Made by a program: the position numbers and the translations under genes. Below are positions 23,561-37,154 of a stretch of DNA of 64,000 bases, piece by piece. The notes under the pieces are model-generated. The model did no database searches and was not told where the DNA came from. It saw only the letters and a list, made by a program, of their open reading frames with translations. Each line of letters starts with the position of its first letter. Positions within the stretch are counted from its first letter, which is position 1. Source of the DNA: Hemibagrus wyckioides (Eukaryota > Chordata > Actinopteri > Siluriformes > Bagridae); the NCBI RefSeq assembly GCF_019097595.1, contig NC_080717.1:19366836-19430835 (forward strand). The letters run 5' to 3'.

Positions 23561-24093
23561 TCTACTCTTCTACTACTGTATGTCTTCCACTAGTGTATAC
23601 TGTAAAGTCCAATATGACTGAGTGTGTTCATAGGATCCTCAGTATTTGCATTATGGTTATTTTTATTTGATTAGAGTTTGCTTTAAATCTAATAAGTTTT
23701 AAATTTGAAATTCAATAAGTTGACACTATCCTGTATATAGTAAATTGAAGCTGATCAATAAATGATACTTGACTCATAGACTGTTTTCAATGAGTGCAGT
23801 CCTCAGCTCTCTAAGTGAAACCATCTTTAGCGTATCTGCGTAGTACCGTCCACAGCATTCTTTAGGGTATCTGTGTGGTATCATCCACAGTCTTGTAGAA
23901 ATTTTAGGCTACTCACATGTGTTTGTCCACACACGCCATGTGCTTCCTCAGCAGCACCGACTAACGCTCAGCTGAAGGCAGCTCCAGGCAGAAATAGAGC
24001 ATCAGGATAGATCAGGCAGGTCCAGAGGGCAGAAGGGGTCAAGATCACCAGAATCTCATCAGGCAGCAGGAGTAACACATGTACCTTGACAAG

Positions 24094-24178
<85 letters not shown>

Positions 24179-24894
24179 CGAACAGATTATCAAGTATGCT
24201 TTTGCCCCATATTGATTTAAGAGGATGTACATTGTGTGCAAAGTGCAAGCAGGGACTCTAGCAGGTCTAGCTATGACAGCATAATAAATGGGATAAATAA
24301 ATGGAAGAGCCTGAAGGTAACACAGGCATGAGGGTATCCTGGGACATAAGGCAGCCCGTCACTCCACAATCAACAAACCTGAGTGAATGTCTGAGTGTGG
24401 GGGGGGATGAGATCAATATAACAAATGATAAGAGAGTAGAATGAAAAACTATAATTAAGCAAGCCAAACATATGAATTGTCTGGTTTGCAGAGTACTACG
24501 CAAGTGGCCATGATTGACTTTTATTGGCATAGCTGTTCATAGTGCCATTATATTGTTAAAGGTCTCAAAGGGAAAACCTGAGAAATCCACTTGGGGAAAA
24601 ACCTGGGGAATCCACCATTCAAAACGAGTGGAAATTAGTTCACAAATGGCATAAAGGGAGTTTGACTTAAAATAGGTGTTTTGCTTAGACTTAAAGATTG
24701 AGACAGCCTGTACTGAACAGTAATCAGAAGGTTGTTCTACAATAACTTGGATCTTTGTTAGAAAAGGTCTTTGTTAGAAAAGCCCCCCCCCACCATCTTC
24801 ATTAGTCTAGGTATTAATAAAGAACCCGCATCATTTGCTTAAAGTAGATGCGACAGATCATAAAAAGATAAAATTTCAAAAGACTAAAAGTACT
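23561..24894. other. Mixed unique and possibly repeat-derived DNA
   Basis: No gene is seen. Contains the (GA)n tract at 24093-24175, a poly-G run near 24400 and a poly-C run near 24782. Confidence 0.45.
24093..24175. repeat. (GA)n microsatellite
   Basis: About 40 GA dinucleotides with one AAAG interruption near 24114. A pure homopurine strand. Confidence 0.95.
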
Positions 24895-25350
24895 GTGGTG
24901 CAATTTTCAGTGCTTTAATAGTATTTTATAATCAAAACATAATTTTAATAATGCAGGACCAATGCAGGGTGGATAGGATAGGGTTCTTGTGATAAAAATT
25001 CTGGTTCTAGTTGCATTCTGCTGCATTCTATACTAACTAGAGCATGTATATGTACCTACATCCAGACAGCAAGGCATTCTAGTAGTTTATCCTGAAGGTA
25101 ACAAATGTATGAACTAGATTTTCTGGCATGTAGCAACAATAAATGAAATAAAATAAACAAATAAATAAAATCTATTTTATATCTTATTCTTCACATGATG
25201 TAACTGTCAGAATTAAGTAGGAGGAAGTTACTCAGCATCCAGTGTCTAATGCCCTTTACACTTTTTATCTGGCTTTGTGAAACATACAACAGTGTGTCAT
25301 CAGCACAGCAATGGAAGCTTGTTTATGAATAATTGTTCCCAGGGGTACCA
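24895..25350. mobile_element. Decayed dispersed teleost repeat
   Basis: Segments such as 'TTTTCAGTGCTTTAATAG', 'CCAATGCAGGGTGGATAGGA', 'CATCCAGACAGCAAGGCATT' and 'GTGTCATCAGCACAGCAATG' read like a long interspersed fish repeat I recognise in outline but cannot name. Boundaries and strand are uncertain and no frame survives. Confidence 0.4.
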
Positions 25351-25881
25351 TATATAGAAAGAAAAGACTTTATTCTCATGAGAGAAAATAAAACCGATGG
25401 TGTTAAAAGAATGAGTGTTTATAGCACTTTTAAGCAATGACATGAATTTACCTGTCTCAGGGACTACCTTAAATCTAACTCAAACAGTTAAAATGCCTGC
25501 TATATTATTAATTTGTGATGTAGGTAAACTGCTGAGGTACGAAATAAGAGGAATAAAACATTTGCTAAAGCATGTCAGACTGCACTATGCCAGCCTGCTT
25601 TGATTATTTTCCTGTAACAGCATGCACTGATGTGTTTGGTCCATTACATACATCCTGAATTTCTGTAGCTTTAAATCTAGGCTTTTCCAGACACATAGTT
25701 TGATATTGCCTATTACGATTTTTAATGACATTCTAAACAAACTCTTGGCAGTGCCTTGAAGCCATCATTACACTAATGGACACAGTGCTTGGCTTGAAAC
25801 AGTGGCTTTTTTATTTATTTATTTTTGACATTTTCACAATTCATCATGGATACAAACAGCTTATACAAACAGAATGTTCAG

Positions 25882-26079
<198 letters not shown>

Positions 26080-26165
26080 ACTGAAGAACAGAAACTGTTT
26101 TCACTGTTTGTGCTTGTTAAGGGAGAAACTGACATAGCTAATAGACAGAAAATAAATTTGTGATG

Positions 26166-26687
26166 AACAAGGTTTTATTCATCTTCAGTGATACTCTGAA
26201 CTTGTGATAGAAAAATATCAGCGAGAATCAAGGGGAAAGTGTTCAAGACAGTGGTGAGACCGCCCATGCTGTATGGTTTAGAGACAGTGTCACTGAGGAA
26301 GGGACAGGAGTCAGAGCTGGAGGTAGCAGAGCTGAAGATGTTGAGGTTCTCTTTGGGAGTGACAAGGCTGGACAGGATTAGGAAAAAGTACATCAGAGGG
26401 ACAGCTCATGTTGGACATTTTGGGGGACAAAGTTGGGGAGACCAGATTAAGATGGTTTGGACATGTTCAGAGGAGGGAGAGTGAGTATATTGGTAGGAGA
26501 ATGTTGAACATGGAGCTACCAGGAAGGTGGAAAAGAGGAAGGCCAAAGAGGAGGTATATGGATATAATAAATGTGGATATGAAGCTAGCGGGTTCAGGTA
26601 TTAAGGATGCAGAAGATAGGGATAGGTGGAGAGAGATGATTCGCTGTGGTGACCCCTGAAGGGAAAACCCAAAAAAAGAAAAGAGTC
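26166..26687 (+). pseudogene. Non-LTR retrotransposon ORF2, C-terminal fragment
   Basis: Encodes the C-terminal region downstream of a reverse transcriptase: 'VVRPPMLYGLETVSLRK', 'LEVAELKMLRFSLGVTR', 'RLRWFGHVQRR', 'GRPKRRYMD' and 'RWREMIRCGDP', ending at TGA 26657-26659, followed by the 3' UTR 'GTGGTGACCCCTGAAGG' and an A-rich tail. The text lies in two overlapping frames (26239-26484 and 26408-26659). A single extra G in the run at 26422-26426 accounts for the switch. The polymerase domain is absent (5' truncation, typical of LINEs). Clade (RTE-like or other) is not certain. Confidence 0.85.
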
Positions 26688-26689
26688 AT

Positions 26690-28734
26690 ACTCTGAACTA
26701 ATACTAAATACTAGTTTGATCCATACATAAGACTGGTTATTATTGAAGCTGGTATAGTTGATCAAGCATGAAAAGTCATTTCAAAAATGCTAAAGAAAGA
26801 TAAAGATAAAGAAAAAAAGAACTTGATTCCCAAATTGCAGTTGGTTAAGCGGGACTGCTTCACTGACACAAAAATGCAAAAAGCAAGGCACCAATACACA
26901 GCAGTGTTGACATTCTGAGAGTGATACATAGACAATTTTGTAAAGATGAGTGACAAGCAAGTGCCCTTCTATGTAATGAGCCTCCAACGATTGCTGCCCA
27001 GACTGCCACACTTTGTGTGTGCTGGCTATAAATAATTAATCTGAACGAGTATGCCGGCTTGCGAGAGAATGTCATGTCTCATTTGGGTACAGAGAGCCGT
27101 GGTGTCTGGCCTGCAACACGTAGCTCAGAGTGCAATATCAGAAGCCACTGCTTTATCCTTACCCTCGCCTAAAAGTGAATCTCTGTCAGCAGAACTTTCA
27201 TCAAGCTTTTATTTTTTTTCTTCAGTCTTTTCATCAGTTCAGGGAAAAGTGGTGCTTTTTGTGGCCAGAATATCTGGGCTCAGTCTAAGTGTAGAACTAA
27301 GTGTTTAATTATTTAGACATGCTCTCTCATCTCCCAGGCTCATGAAACATCTTAGAAAAAATTGTGAATGTACTGTATACTTCAATATATAGCGTTATTT
27401 GTCAAACTGTGATTACTGCAAACTGCTAAGATTTATGCCGGTTGTCTGTCAAATAAATATAAAGACAGAGTGATGACTAGATTCAATAATGCAGCCAATT
27501 ACATGAAGCCAATCATCTTTGGAAGATAGTGGAAGGAAGGAGAGTGCAAGCACAACATACATCAGGGTCCTATCCCTGTTGGCAAAAAGGCAAAGTGTTT
27601 ATCACCTGGCTTACCATTGCTGCCTAATGCTATTACATATGGGCAGAGTGAAAAGAGAGATAGAGCTGGAGGAACGAGAAGAGCAGTAAATCGAGATTGC
27701 AAAAAGTGAAGAGAGGAGTGCTGGTGAGAGGAGAAGGTGATGGAGTGGAGCACTCAAAGAAAAGGAAAAGCATCAGGAAAATAGTGCTTTTAGACATGAC
27801 TGGCCACACAAGTGTTTCAGGAGAGAGAAAAAAATGGTAACCGTTTTATACTACTGTTGAATTTTGAAATCTGATTCGTCAAAAGGAGATGATTCATTGT
27901 CTATGTATGAGCAGTTCTCATGGTTGTGCTGATCCACAGGCAGACAATCTACATAATATAAGACTTATACAAAGTGTTGCTATTTAGCAAAGAAAAAAAA
28001 GATTGCCATTGATACAGTTCTGTAAGGAGACTTTTATTTAACATTTATGGATGGAGTCACGGGTGTCAAAGCTTTAGAAGAGTCAGTGTGTTTTCCGCCA
28101 CAGGAGAATATTCTGGAAAGATGACTTACAGTAGCACTGACAGGTTTCTTGATACCATGACAAACTGTGTTTTTGGTGTGTTTTCTTTCTCTTTATTTTC
28201 TAACAGAGAGGAAATAAGAGAGAGGCAGCTAAGGGAAACACTTTATAAAATAAATGTAACTATAAATAGTTAAAAAGCATGACGAATTCGAATAAATTAT
28301 AAAAATTGTTATATTGAGAAATCACTGAGGTATAAGAGAAATAAGCATTTTTTATAAGCATATGTTGTTATAGGAAAATAATCAGTGACATTGCTTTGTG
28401 TCAGGCCAGATTGATTAATTCTTTGTGTTTTATTCATTGCTTAATGCATAGAAAAACACACTGCTTTTTAGATTTTTCTATAAATAAATAAATAAATATC
28501 ATGCATAGTGCTAAATACATGAGAGGATGTTATTCCATTGTGTTTTTTTCCTGTGTTCTGGGAATAAAACAGCATAATTTTATTATTTTGTGCCAGTGTA
28601 GAAAAGGACAATGTGGAATCCTTATAAGATCCAAGAGAATCAGCTGTATTTCCTGTACCATTTTAAAGAGCCATCATCATGACCAAAAAAATGTGAAAAA
28701 GTAAAGATGCATACAAAAGTTGCACTGAAGAGAC
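26690..28734. other. Unique DNA
   Basis: No gene is recognised. 27040-27300 is more complex, with an 85-codon plus-strand open frame rich in Ser that lacks motifs. The rest is featureless. Confidence 0.45.
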
Positions 28735-28739
28735 TTGCA

Positions 28740-28830
28740 TATTTCCAAACTCAAAACGATTCGCACTGGGGATCGAATCCTTTATGGCGTTTGTTAAACA
28801 CTCACAATCCACTGTGCTATTTGTGCGTGC
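28740..28830 (-). mobile_element. tRNA-like pol III head, possible SINE remnant
   Basis: On the minus strand an A box-like TAGCACAGTGG is followed about 40 bases later by GATTCGATCCC, a good B box. The T-arm does not pair cleanly and no acceptor stem is evident, so it is not a tRNA gene. A decayed SINE head fits better. Confidence 0.3.
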
Positions 28831-30190
28831 TTTCGAAATATGAGGCCATTTTAACAGCTCCACTGCACTTCCCTCCCACACGTTTCACTCAGATGAACTG
28901 AGCATGTCACCTTTAATAAAGGATATCACTGTCTCAACATTCCTTGAACCATGCAGATGAGATTATAAATAATACGAAAATCAATAATTCAGAACCAAAA
29001 CTTTGTTAAATTTGGTTTACAAAAAAAAAAATAATAATAATCTATGGAATTGTCTTAAGGTTTGTTCACAAATAGTCACAAGCCACTGTACTATGAAGTA
29101 GCATTCCTACTCCTGGTTGCCATAGTGATAACGTTCATCAGAAAGTAGCATTCCACTTGACAACAAATCAGTTTTTCTTACTTCTAAAATAAAAATATAA
29201 TGGAAGGAGGGCATTTGTATATAAAATCCAGTGTATATATGTATTATATCACACAAGGTGAAGGAGAAGCAGTGTGTGCAGTGTCTTGCATCACGTGCAC
29301 TCTACTATCTTCACTCCCATTGGTAGTCACTGCTCCATATTTTATAACTGTTATATTTTCCTCAAATTTATTTCATTTGTTGGATACACCCACATCTAGA
29401 CGCCATGATGCCAGAAGTGGAACATGAACAGTCTCTGGTCACTTTGTCACTGTGAGTCACTGTATATGTGCATGTAGCATTACATTATTATCATGCACTA
29501 CTAGAAGAAAGTAACAGGGTGAGAAATATATTGCTATACATATTTAAAATGAATCCCAAATCTTTCTGCAAGCCTAATGGAAAATGTATCTCTGCATCTC
29601 ATCTTCTTCCATCTAGTAAGCCGACTCTTTTTATGTATTCATAATGTGAATTATAATCCAAACTGTATATTTACAATATATAACAATTTCCTTAACTTTA
29701 TACTTCTGTACTACTGAATATTCGATTTTGACCGGCCAAAAAATGCTGATGAATTTTCTATAACAGTGCAGCTCAGGAAATAATTCCATCTGCAAAGTTG
29801 ATATTAATTCACTTGCTCTAATATGGTGCTCTTTCTATAGTAACAAGGACATAGCCTTGTTGTCACAAAACATGAGGAAAATGAGTCTATACCTTCTGAC
29901 CAAATCTGAACTGCTGACACTTCACTTGTCCATTCACACTGTTGACCTTCAAAGGAATAAGGGATGAACAAGTGTTAAATATTGACTTCTTGATTTTTTT
30001 TTTTTTTATCAAATTACAAATAATTTCTTCATTTTTTGGCTTGGTCATACTTATTCAATACAAGAGAGTTGAAGTGCATAATACTGATTTAATCATCACA
30101 TCAGTGCTGACACAAAAGAAACTCAAAGATGAGTGACTTCCAGCAGCTTGTTTTTTACTGATTTAGTTACGTGTACTATATACAACAAAC
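28831..30190. other. Unique AT-rich DNA
   Basis: No gene or clear repeat is seen. Confidence 0.5.
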
Positions 30191-30253
30191 TCTCTCTCTT
30201 CTTCTTCTTCTTCTTCTTCTTCTTCTTCTTCTTCTTCTTCTTCTTCTTCTTCT

Positions 30254-30291
<38 letters not shown>
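30191..30291. repeat. (CTT)n-(CT)n pyrimidine tract
   Basis: CT units, then about 22 CTT units, then CT units: roughly 100 uninterrupted pyrimidines on the plus strand. Confidence 0.95.
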
Positions 30292-30293
<2 letters not shown>

Positions 30294-30364
30294 ATATTAG
30301 GAGGGTTCAGTTTTAGTTAAAACTTGTGTTACAGGATGATTGACATCTCTCAGTAGTCTGTAGT

Positions 30365-30510
30365 GTGTGAGTGTGTGCCCTGTGATATCATGGTATCTCA
30401 TCTAGGGTTTACCCCCGCCTTTTGACCGAAGTCTCCTGGGATAGACTCCAGGACCTCTGTGACCCTGTGTAGGATAAGTGGTACAGAAAATGGATGGATG
30501 ATTGCATATG
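30365..30510 (+). mobile_element. SINE 3' tail, plus strand
   Basis: Contains 'TGATATCATGGTATCTCATC', 'CTCCTGGGATAGACTCCAGG' and 'ACCCTGTGTAGGATAAGTGG', ending 'GAAAATGGATGGATGA'. This is a 3' fragment of the SINE type whose minus copies lie at 11023 and 46764. Confidence 0.65.
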
Positions 30511-30840
30511 TTAGCTATTTTCTGGCATGCAGCTTCTATGGCTTTATCAATAATTAATGGATTTTCATTTTTGTAAGTATATCTTAAAGATTTTCACACA
30601 CAGTGTCTGCTTGACCGGTGAGAAAAAAACATTTGCTTGTTGCCTGAGGTCTTTAACTGACATTTTAAATAAGCTTGGGTTTTTTGATTGGTTTATAGTA
30701 TTTCCTCAGTTATTAATATTTGGGTGTTTCTTTTATTTACTTGAAGGAAAAGTAATGTGAATATGTGTTCCAGGGCCTTGCCTACATCTGTTTGGCAAAT
30801 GTTTGTGTGTAAAAAAAGTACACAAAAGTACACAACTATG

Positions 30841-30891
<51 letters not shown>

Positions 30892-31442
30892 GTTGTTAGG
30901 ATAGTTATTATTTGAGTTGCAGTTATTATTATTCAAAATACCACTGTATGGTTTAGCTCTGTATTTTACTCATTTTATTTACTGTGTATTCTTTAAAAAG
31001 TATGAATCAGAACATCTAGGTTTTTATTTTTTAAGTTATTTATTTATTTATTTATTTATTTATTCTTTTTTTGCAAGTTGAAACTCTACAGTACGGCAAG
31101 ACACAAGTGTATAAACTCAGTGGACTTGAGCAGGCATCATTCAACTAGGAGGATCCATGTATAAATATGTAATAAAAAAAATAATAAAATAATAAATAAA
31201 AAAGACAGGCACAACCCAGAAAAAACAGACATCACAGATGGGAGAGAAGAGCTCAGAAATATTTAATTTTGTGTGGTTATGTAATATTTCCTAGCTTTAT
31301 TTTTGCTATGCTAGAGGAAATAGATCCTGAAGAATCCAAGTCAAGTTTACTTAGAAATCTCATTTAAAATAACAGGAGTTGGCCAAAATGCTGTAGATTA
31401 GCAGGCAGCATACACTTCACATTTACTTTATAAACCATTATA
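30511..31442. other. AT-rich DNA with simple repeats
   Basis: No gene is seen. Contains (ATT)n at 30841-30890 and (TTTA)n at about 31036-31063. Confidence 0.5.
30841..30890. repeat. (ATT)n microsatellite
   Basis: About 16 ATT units. Confidence 0.95.
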
Positions 31443-31444
31443 TA

Positions 31445-31968
<524 letters not shown>

Positions 31969-31969
31969 T

Positions 31970-32525
31970 AGTTTGCTTCCATTCATTTGTACATTCTTGT
32001 TACAGGTTAAAAATTGATAATCATATTCCAGCTGCTCTGAAGCAGAAAGTGAAATTTTGCATGACAAACACAGACAAGCAGAGTAACCCCCACCCCTTCT
32101 CCTTACACACACACACACACTATAAAATTACACTGAGGTTATAGAAAGTATAAGCACTGTTGGAATGCTGAACAACCAATCAAATTAGTGAACCAGAACT
32201 AACTGTTGTACAAACATAAATATGACACAACAGCGAGTAAAGGGAACATGATGATTTAATAAGACAGGCTAATCAAGGGCAAACCTAAGAATAGGGATAC
32301 ATGTTTGGGAAAAAAGCCAGTGGTGAGACAAGGACAGAGACAGGACCAAAGCCAAAAACACATGTCAAACATAAAAGCACATGCAACGCTCACTGTGCTG
32401 GGAAATGTTCTGTGTGCTGAGGGACACAGCCTGTTTCAAAACTTCAAAATGTAAGATATGGAATAAAAATCAAAGAGCCCTAGAATGTTTGTTGTCTTGA
32501 TTCTGTTGTGTGAGGGAATGTTATC
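31970..32525. other. Unique DNA
   Basis: No gene is seen. A short (CA)n lies at about 32106-32120. Confidence 0.5.
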
Positions 32526-32745
32526 TGTCCAGCTATCCAGCCATACATTTTCTGTACTGCTTATCTTACACAAGGTCATACTAAGCCTGGTGACTGTCCC
32601 AGAGGCACAAGGCAGGGGACACCCCTGGTCAGGAAAACCGGAGTACCCAGAGGAAACCCTTGAAGCACAGGGACAACATACAAACTTCACACAGTCAGGA
32701 CAGAGACTGGAATTAAACCCCCAACCCCAGAGGTGTGAAGGATTA
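32526..32745 (-). mobile_element. SINE, minus strand, internally deleted
   Basis: The tail 'CATTTTCTGTACTGCTTATC' is at left, then 'CAAGGCAGGGGACACCCC', then 'GGAAAACCGGAGTACCCAG', 'ACATACAAACTTCACAC' and the head-proximal 'CCCCAACCCCAGAGGTGTGA'. The central part present in full copies is missing. Confidence 0.65.
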
Positions 32746-33680
32746 TTTTCCTTCTCCTTCTACTCCTCCTCCTCCTTCTTCTTCTTGAATCAATTGATAT
32801 AAGAATTGCTTTTGTTAACACCTTGTAAATAAATTAAATGAAAAAAATATCATTTGGCTGGACCATGGCAGTGTGTGGTTCAATTAAAATGTAAATGGAT
32901 CCCGCATTTATTAAGTAAAGGAAAGAGGTAAAGAGTTGGGTCACATTATGAATAAAAAGTTGCAGAAAGACAGGCAGTGTCCCATAATGCTGCGAGCTTT
33001 TAACCTAGTTTGCCCCATCATTCTGAACCTAAACCATTAGAGATGAAAGGAGGTCACGAGTTAATTAACGATCCCTTCCCTTGCCAACACCAGTTCCACC
33101 ACCGGCACATTGTATGCCAGGACTCTCATATCGCTTAATTGCTTCCAGTTTAAATATATACACTTCCTGCTGGACCTCATACAGATCACTTCATGACTGC
33201 TTAACCAATTTCTGGCTGTATTATGAATTATGATTTACTCTTTAAATATATTTTGTTTTCTTTTTTTATAACTGACTACAACATCATATCACAAAGCACA
33301 TACTGTTTTTTTAAATATACTAATTAGAATGGAACAGTGTAGTATTTTTTGTTTTATTTATATGTTTTTGTTTCACACTATTTAGTACGCTAGTATATGA
33401 TTTTATGACAATACTGTACACATGGATCACGAGCATGAAAATGAAATGAAAAACTTCACAATTGCATGTCAGTATGATTACATGCATTTGATTTAGCTTG
33501 TCTTTGCCATTATATTAATCTTGTGATGCAAAGTGGTCACTGCAGTGAACAGCTAATTAAAAGTCTTTTTCTCCTAAATGCAATGGTTTCTATGGTGGAA
33601 CATAAATAAATTAAATTAAATAAATAAATAAATAAATAAATCTGCAATGAATAAATCTTCTAGTGATAATACATAGGACA

Positions 33681-33694
33681 TTAATAATAATAAT

Positions 33695-33751
<57 letters not shown>
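33681..33751. repeat. (AAT)n microsatellite
   Basis: About 22 AAT units with one ATT interruption near 33693. Confidence 0.95.
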
Positions 33752-33752
<1 letters not shown>

Positions 33753-34022
33753 GTATGTTAAAGATAAACACAGATAAAGTCTCCTTCATAAAAAAACATC
33801 TGTATATTCAAGATAAACAACTTTTTTAATGTCTAAGATTTACAGCCCTGAGAAAGCAGCAATCATTAAAATGCATGCCATGTTATTTTTGCATTTATGT
33901 GTGAATTCATTTAACACATCTTGAAACATCATGCTCCATGAAGCATTCATTATAGGTTAGGAAAATACTCTTGCCTCAAAGACATTTACTCAACCCTGAA
34001 AAATAAACCCAGTAATATGTAA

Positions 34023-34094
<72 letters not shown>
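34023..34094. repeat. (AAT)n microsatellite
   Basis: About 23 AAT units, perfect. Confidence 0.95.
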
Positions 34095-34373
34095 TTAATG
34101 CTGAGATATTGATTTACATGGTCAAAAAATGTAAATCGTTAGCTTGGATGCTAGTTGTTGTGTATTTGCTATGGTTAAAAGCAAACAAACAAACAAAAAA
34201 AACTGTTACTTTCAACCCTGTTACTCATTTGTCAGTAAAATAAAAAAAAAATGTTAGTTGATACTGAATTTAATAAAGCATGATTACTGTAAATATGCTA
34301 ATGAGTACTGATCAGTATAGACTGTAAGAGCTACAGGTATTACCAACAATAATACTGGTTAGATAGCTACATA

Positions 34374-35088
34374 CACCGATCAGGCATAACAGTATGACCC
34401 CTGACAGGTGAAGTGTGTGATCTGATCCAACAGATAAGCTCCTGTTGCTTAAATTGTTGAAGAAGGTAATGCTGGTTCTGATACAAAGGTGTCAGAATAC
34501 ACGGTGCATCACAGTTTGTTGCGTATGGGGCTGCGTAGACGCAGCCCAGTCAGGGTGCCCATGCTGACCCCTGTACTCCGCCAAAAGCTCCAACAATGGA
34601 CATGTGAGCATCAGAACTGGACCACAGAGCAATGGAAGAAGGTGACCTGGTCTGATGAATCACATTTTCTTTTACATCATCTGGATGGCTGGGTGTGTGC
34701 ACAATGATTACCTGGGGAACACATGGCACCAGGATGCACTATGTGAAGAAAGCAAGCTGAGGAGGCAGTGTCATGCTTTGGGCAATCTGGCAATGCTGGG
34801 AAACCTTGGGTCCAGCTATCCATGTGGATGTTACTTGTACATGTACACCTTTTCATGGAAATGGTATTTGCTGATGGCTGTGGTCTCTTTCAGCAGTATA
34901 ATGGGCCATGCCACAAAGCAGAACTGGTTGATGAGCACAAAAACGAGTTTGAGTGTTGACTTGGTCTCCAAATTCCCCAGATCTCAATCCAATCGAGCAT
35001 CTGTAGGATGTGCTGGACAAACTAGTCCGTTCCATGGAGGCCCCACTTTGCAGCCCACAAGACTTAAAGGACCTGCTGCTAACTAGTT
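34374..35088 (+). mobile_element. Tc1-like remnant (keeps catalytic half)
   Basis: The left end 'CACCGATCAGGCATAACAGT' follows a TA and belongs to the same family as 31445-31968 and 54991-55442. The N-terminal DNA-binding region is deleted. A frame at 34489-34707 reads 'VHHSLLRMGLRRRSPVRVP', 'NWTTEQWKKVTWSDES' (first catalytic D). Later decayed pieces include 'FQQYNGPCHKAELVDEHKNE' with the second catalytic Asp replaced by Tyr, and 'SRSQSNRAS'-type text after a frameshift. The right terminal repeat is lost. Inactive. Confidence 0.8.
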
Positions 35089-35149
35089 AGCTTTAAAGGA
35101 ATTCAACCTCTAATACACAACTGAGCTGGAAAATAGAATAAAAAAAATA

Positions 35150-35653
35150 AAAATGTTTGTGGACAAGTGACCATTTGCGGTACCATACCATCACACCCAT
35201 ATTCCCAAACTGCTGCCACAAATTTGGAAGCCTACAATCATTTAGAATGTCGTTCTCTGCTATAGCGTTGATTTCCCTTCCCTGAAACTAAGGTGGCCAA
35301 ACCTGTTCCAGCATGATAATGCCCCTGTGCAAAATGCATGGTCCATGAAGACATGCTTTGCCAAATATGGAGTGGAAGAACTCGAGTGGCCTGCACAGAG
35401 ACCTGACTGAACACCTCTGGGATGAACTGAAACACTGACTGCTGTGCCAGGCCGACATCACTGCCTGACCTCACTAATGCTCTTGTGGCTGAATGAGCAA
35501 ATCCACACAGCTACACTCCAAAATCTAGTAAAAAGCTTTCCTGGAAGAGTGCAGCTTATTATAACAGCAAATAGGGACTAAAGCCAGAATGGGATGTTTA
35601 TCAAGCACATGTGGGTGTGATGGTGAAATGCCTACAAACTTTTGGTGATATAG
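35150..35653 (+). mobile_element. Second, distinct Tc1-like remnant
   Basis: The right end 'CCTACAAACTTTTGGTGATA' and a worn left 'GTTTGTGGACAAG' mark the ends of another Tc1-like family. The middle encodes decayed transposase C-terminus: 'LFQHDNAPVQNA', 'FAKYGVEELEWPAQ', then frameshifts and stops. About 500 bp, so the 5' half is deleted. It lies 60 bp from the previous remnant. Confidence 0.75.
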
Positions 35654-37114
35654 GCATAAGTAAGGTATTAATGTAGTAGAGAATTTTTTGACACTTGTGT
35701 CCACTAGATATGTAGACTACATAGTATAGAGTTGAATCCCTTTTTTTTTTTCGTTTATTGTGCAATCACAGCAATGTAGTGACAAATAGACCCACTGCTG
35801 TGCATTTATTGATTGAAATAATCATCCATCAGCACTTAATTAGCGCTTGCCAAATATTCCATTTTAATTATTGGTTTTCAAAGATGAATGACAGAACAAT
35901 CTTTACATGTAAAATGTGCAAGGATAGATAAAGGACAGCACTGTGGAAACAATATGCAGGCCTAGAACAATATGTGGAGAGAACAAAATAATTACAGGCA
36001 TTTAAGCTTGCCGTAACTAACACATCACATTTCTATTCATTCTATAATAACCATCCAACAAGTTATTACCCCTGATTTTGAAGTATTAAAGTGAAGCACA
36101 TTATTTGAGAACCACATTCATTTTGCTCTGGGGAACAACACCTGGTTGACATGGTCCCATATCCAACATGACATTTCAGAAAGAAAAAAAAAAATGGCTA
36201 ACACCAAAAGTGGGACTTGGATCTGACAAACATTTAGAAGCTATCACACAGTTAGAGTGAATAACTCCTCTGCCACTCAGATCACACTGGCATGGCCACT
36301 GGCAACCCCATCCAGCCTCCTAATCCCAGCAGACAGCAGAGCTGCACATCAAGCACAGTCACAAATGCAAGTAATTGACAAATGATAATGAACCGTCACA
36401 GTGGATACACTGTGTCTTGTTCCGCAGTACTGTTGGCACTTCCTTTCGTCAATGAAGATTTGCTTATATCATATAAAATTTTATAGTTGTGTGTCCCAGT
36501 AAAGATTGGAATTACTCATTTGAATAATGTGTGTAGCCTGCTATATTTTCCTTGATGTCAGAAAAAAAAAAAAAAAAACACGTGTAGGTTTAATATAAAA
36601 TATGTGAGACATCAAGTGAGACATTATAATTTATAGGACAGTTTACAAAATGCCAGTGTGCTCCATTTCATGGTATAAGTAGCAATTTGCCTAGAATAGG
36701 AAGTATTACACAGTGGAAAGAAATTCACCCGGAGGGAAAAATCATGGAGGATGCCTTTATTAAGAGAAGCTTGATATATGCAGGATGTAAACACCCTTCT
36801 TACATGGCCTGAGTATGGTCTGATTTAAAAAAAAAAAAAATAATAATTATTATGTGGTCTGGAGAACCCACTTTCTAAAACACTCATGATCTATACAATA
36901 TTACTTAAATTACATTTATTTTTCAAATACATAAACAAAGATATGTAAAAAATTTATGTATTTGGATATATAAGTAGATGGAGTACAAGATGCAGAGGCC
37001 AAATAAGGAATCTGTTTTAAGGTTCCCATGTTTAGCATTGAATTTCTTTTTATCTTGTTACATGTCACAGCAGTAGTTAATGCATATGAAAGTAGATATT
37101 TAGACCTAAGTATA

Positions 37115-37154
<40 letters not shown>

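Larger units (their letters stand above)
32746..34371. other. Unique DNA with AAT arrays
   Basis: No gene is seen. 33040-33240 is a complex patch with 'GAGTTAATTAACGATC' and 'CGCTTAATTGC' cores, a possible conserved non-coding element. (AAAT)n lies at about 33607-33641; AAT arrays are listed separately. Confidence 0.4.

Noticed and set aside
28740..28830. tRNA gene
   Set aside because: A and B boxes are present but the T-arm and acceptor stem do not pair.
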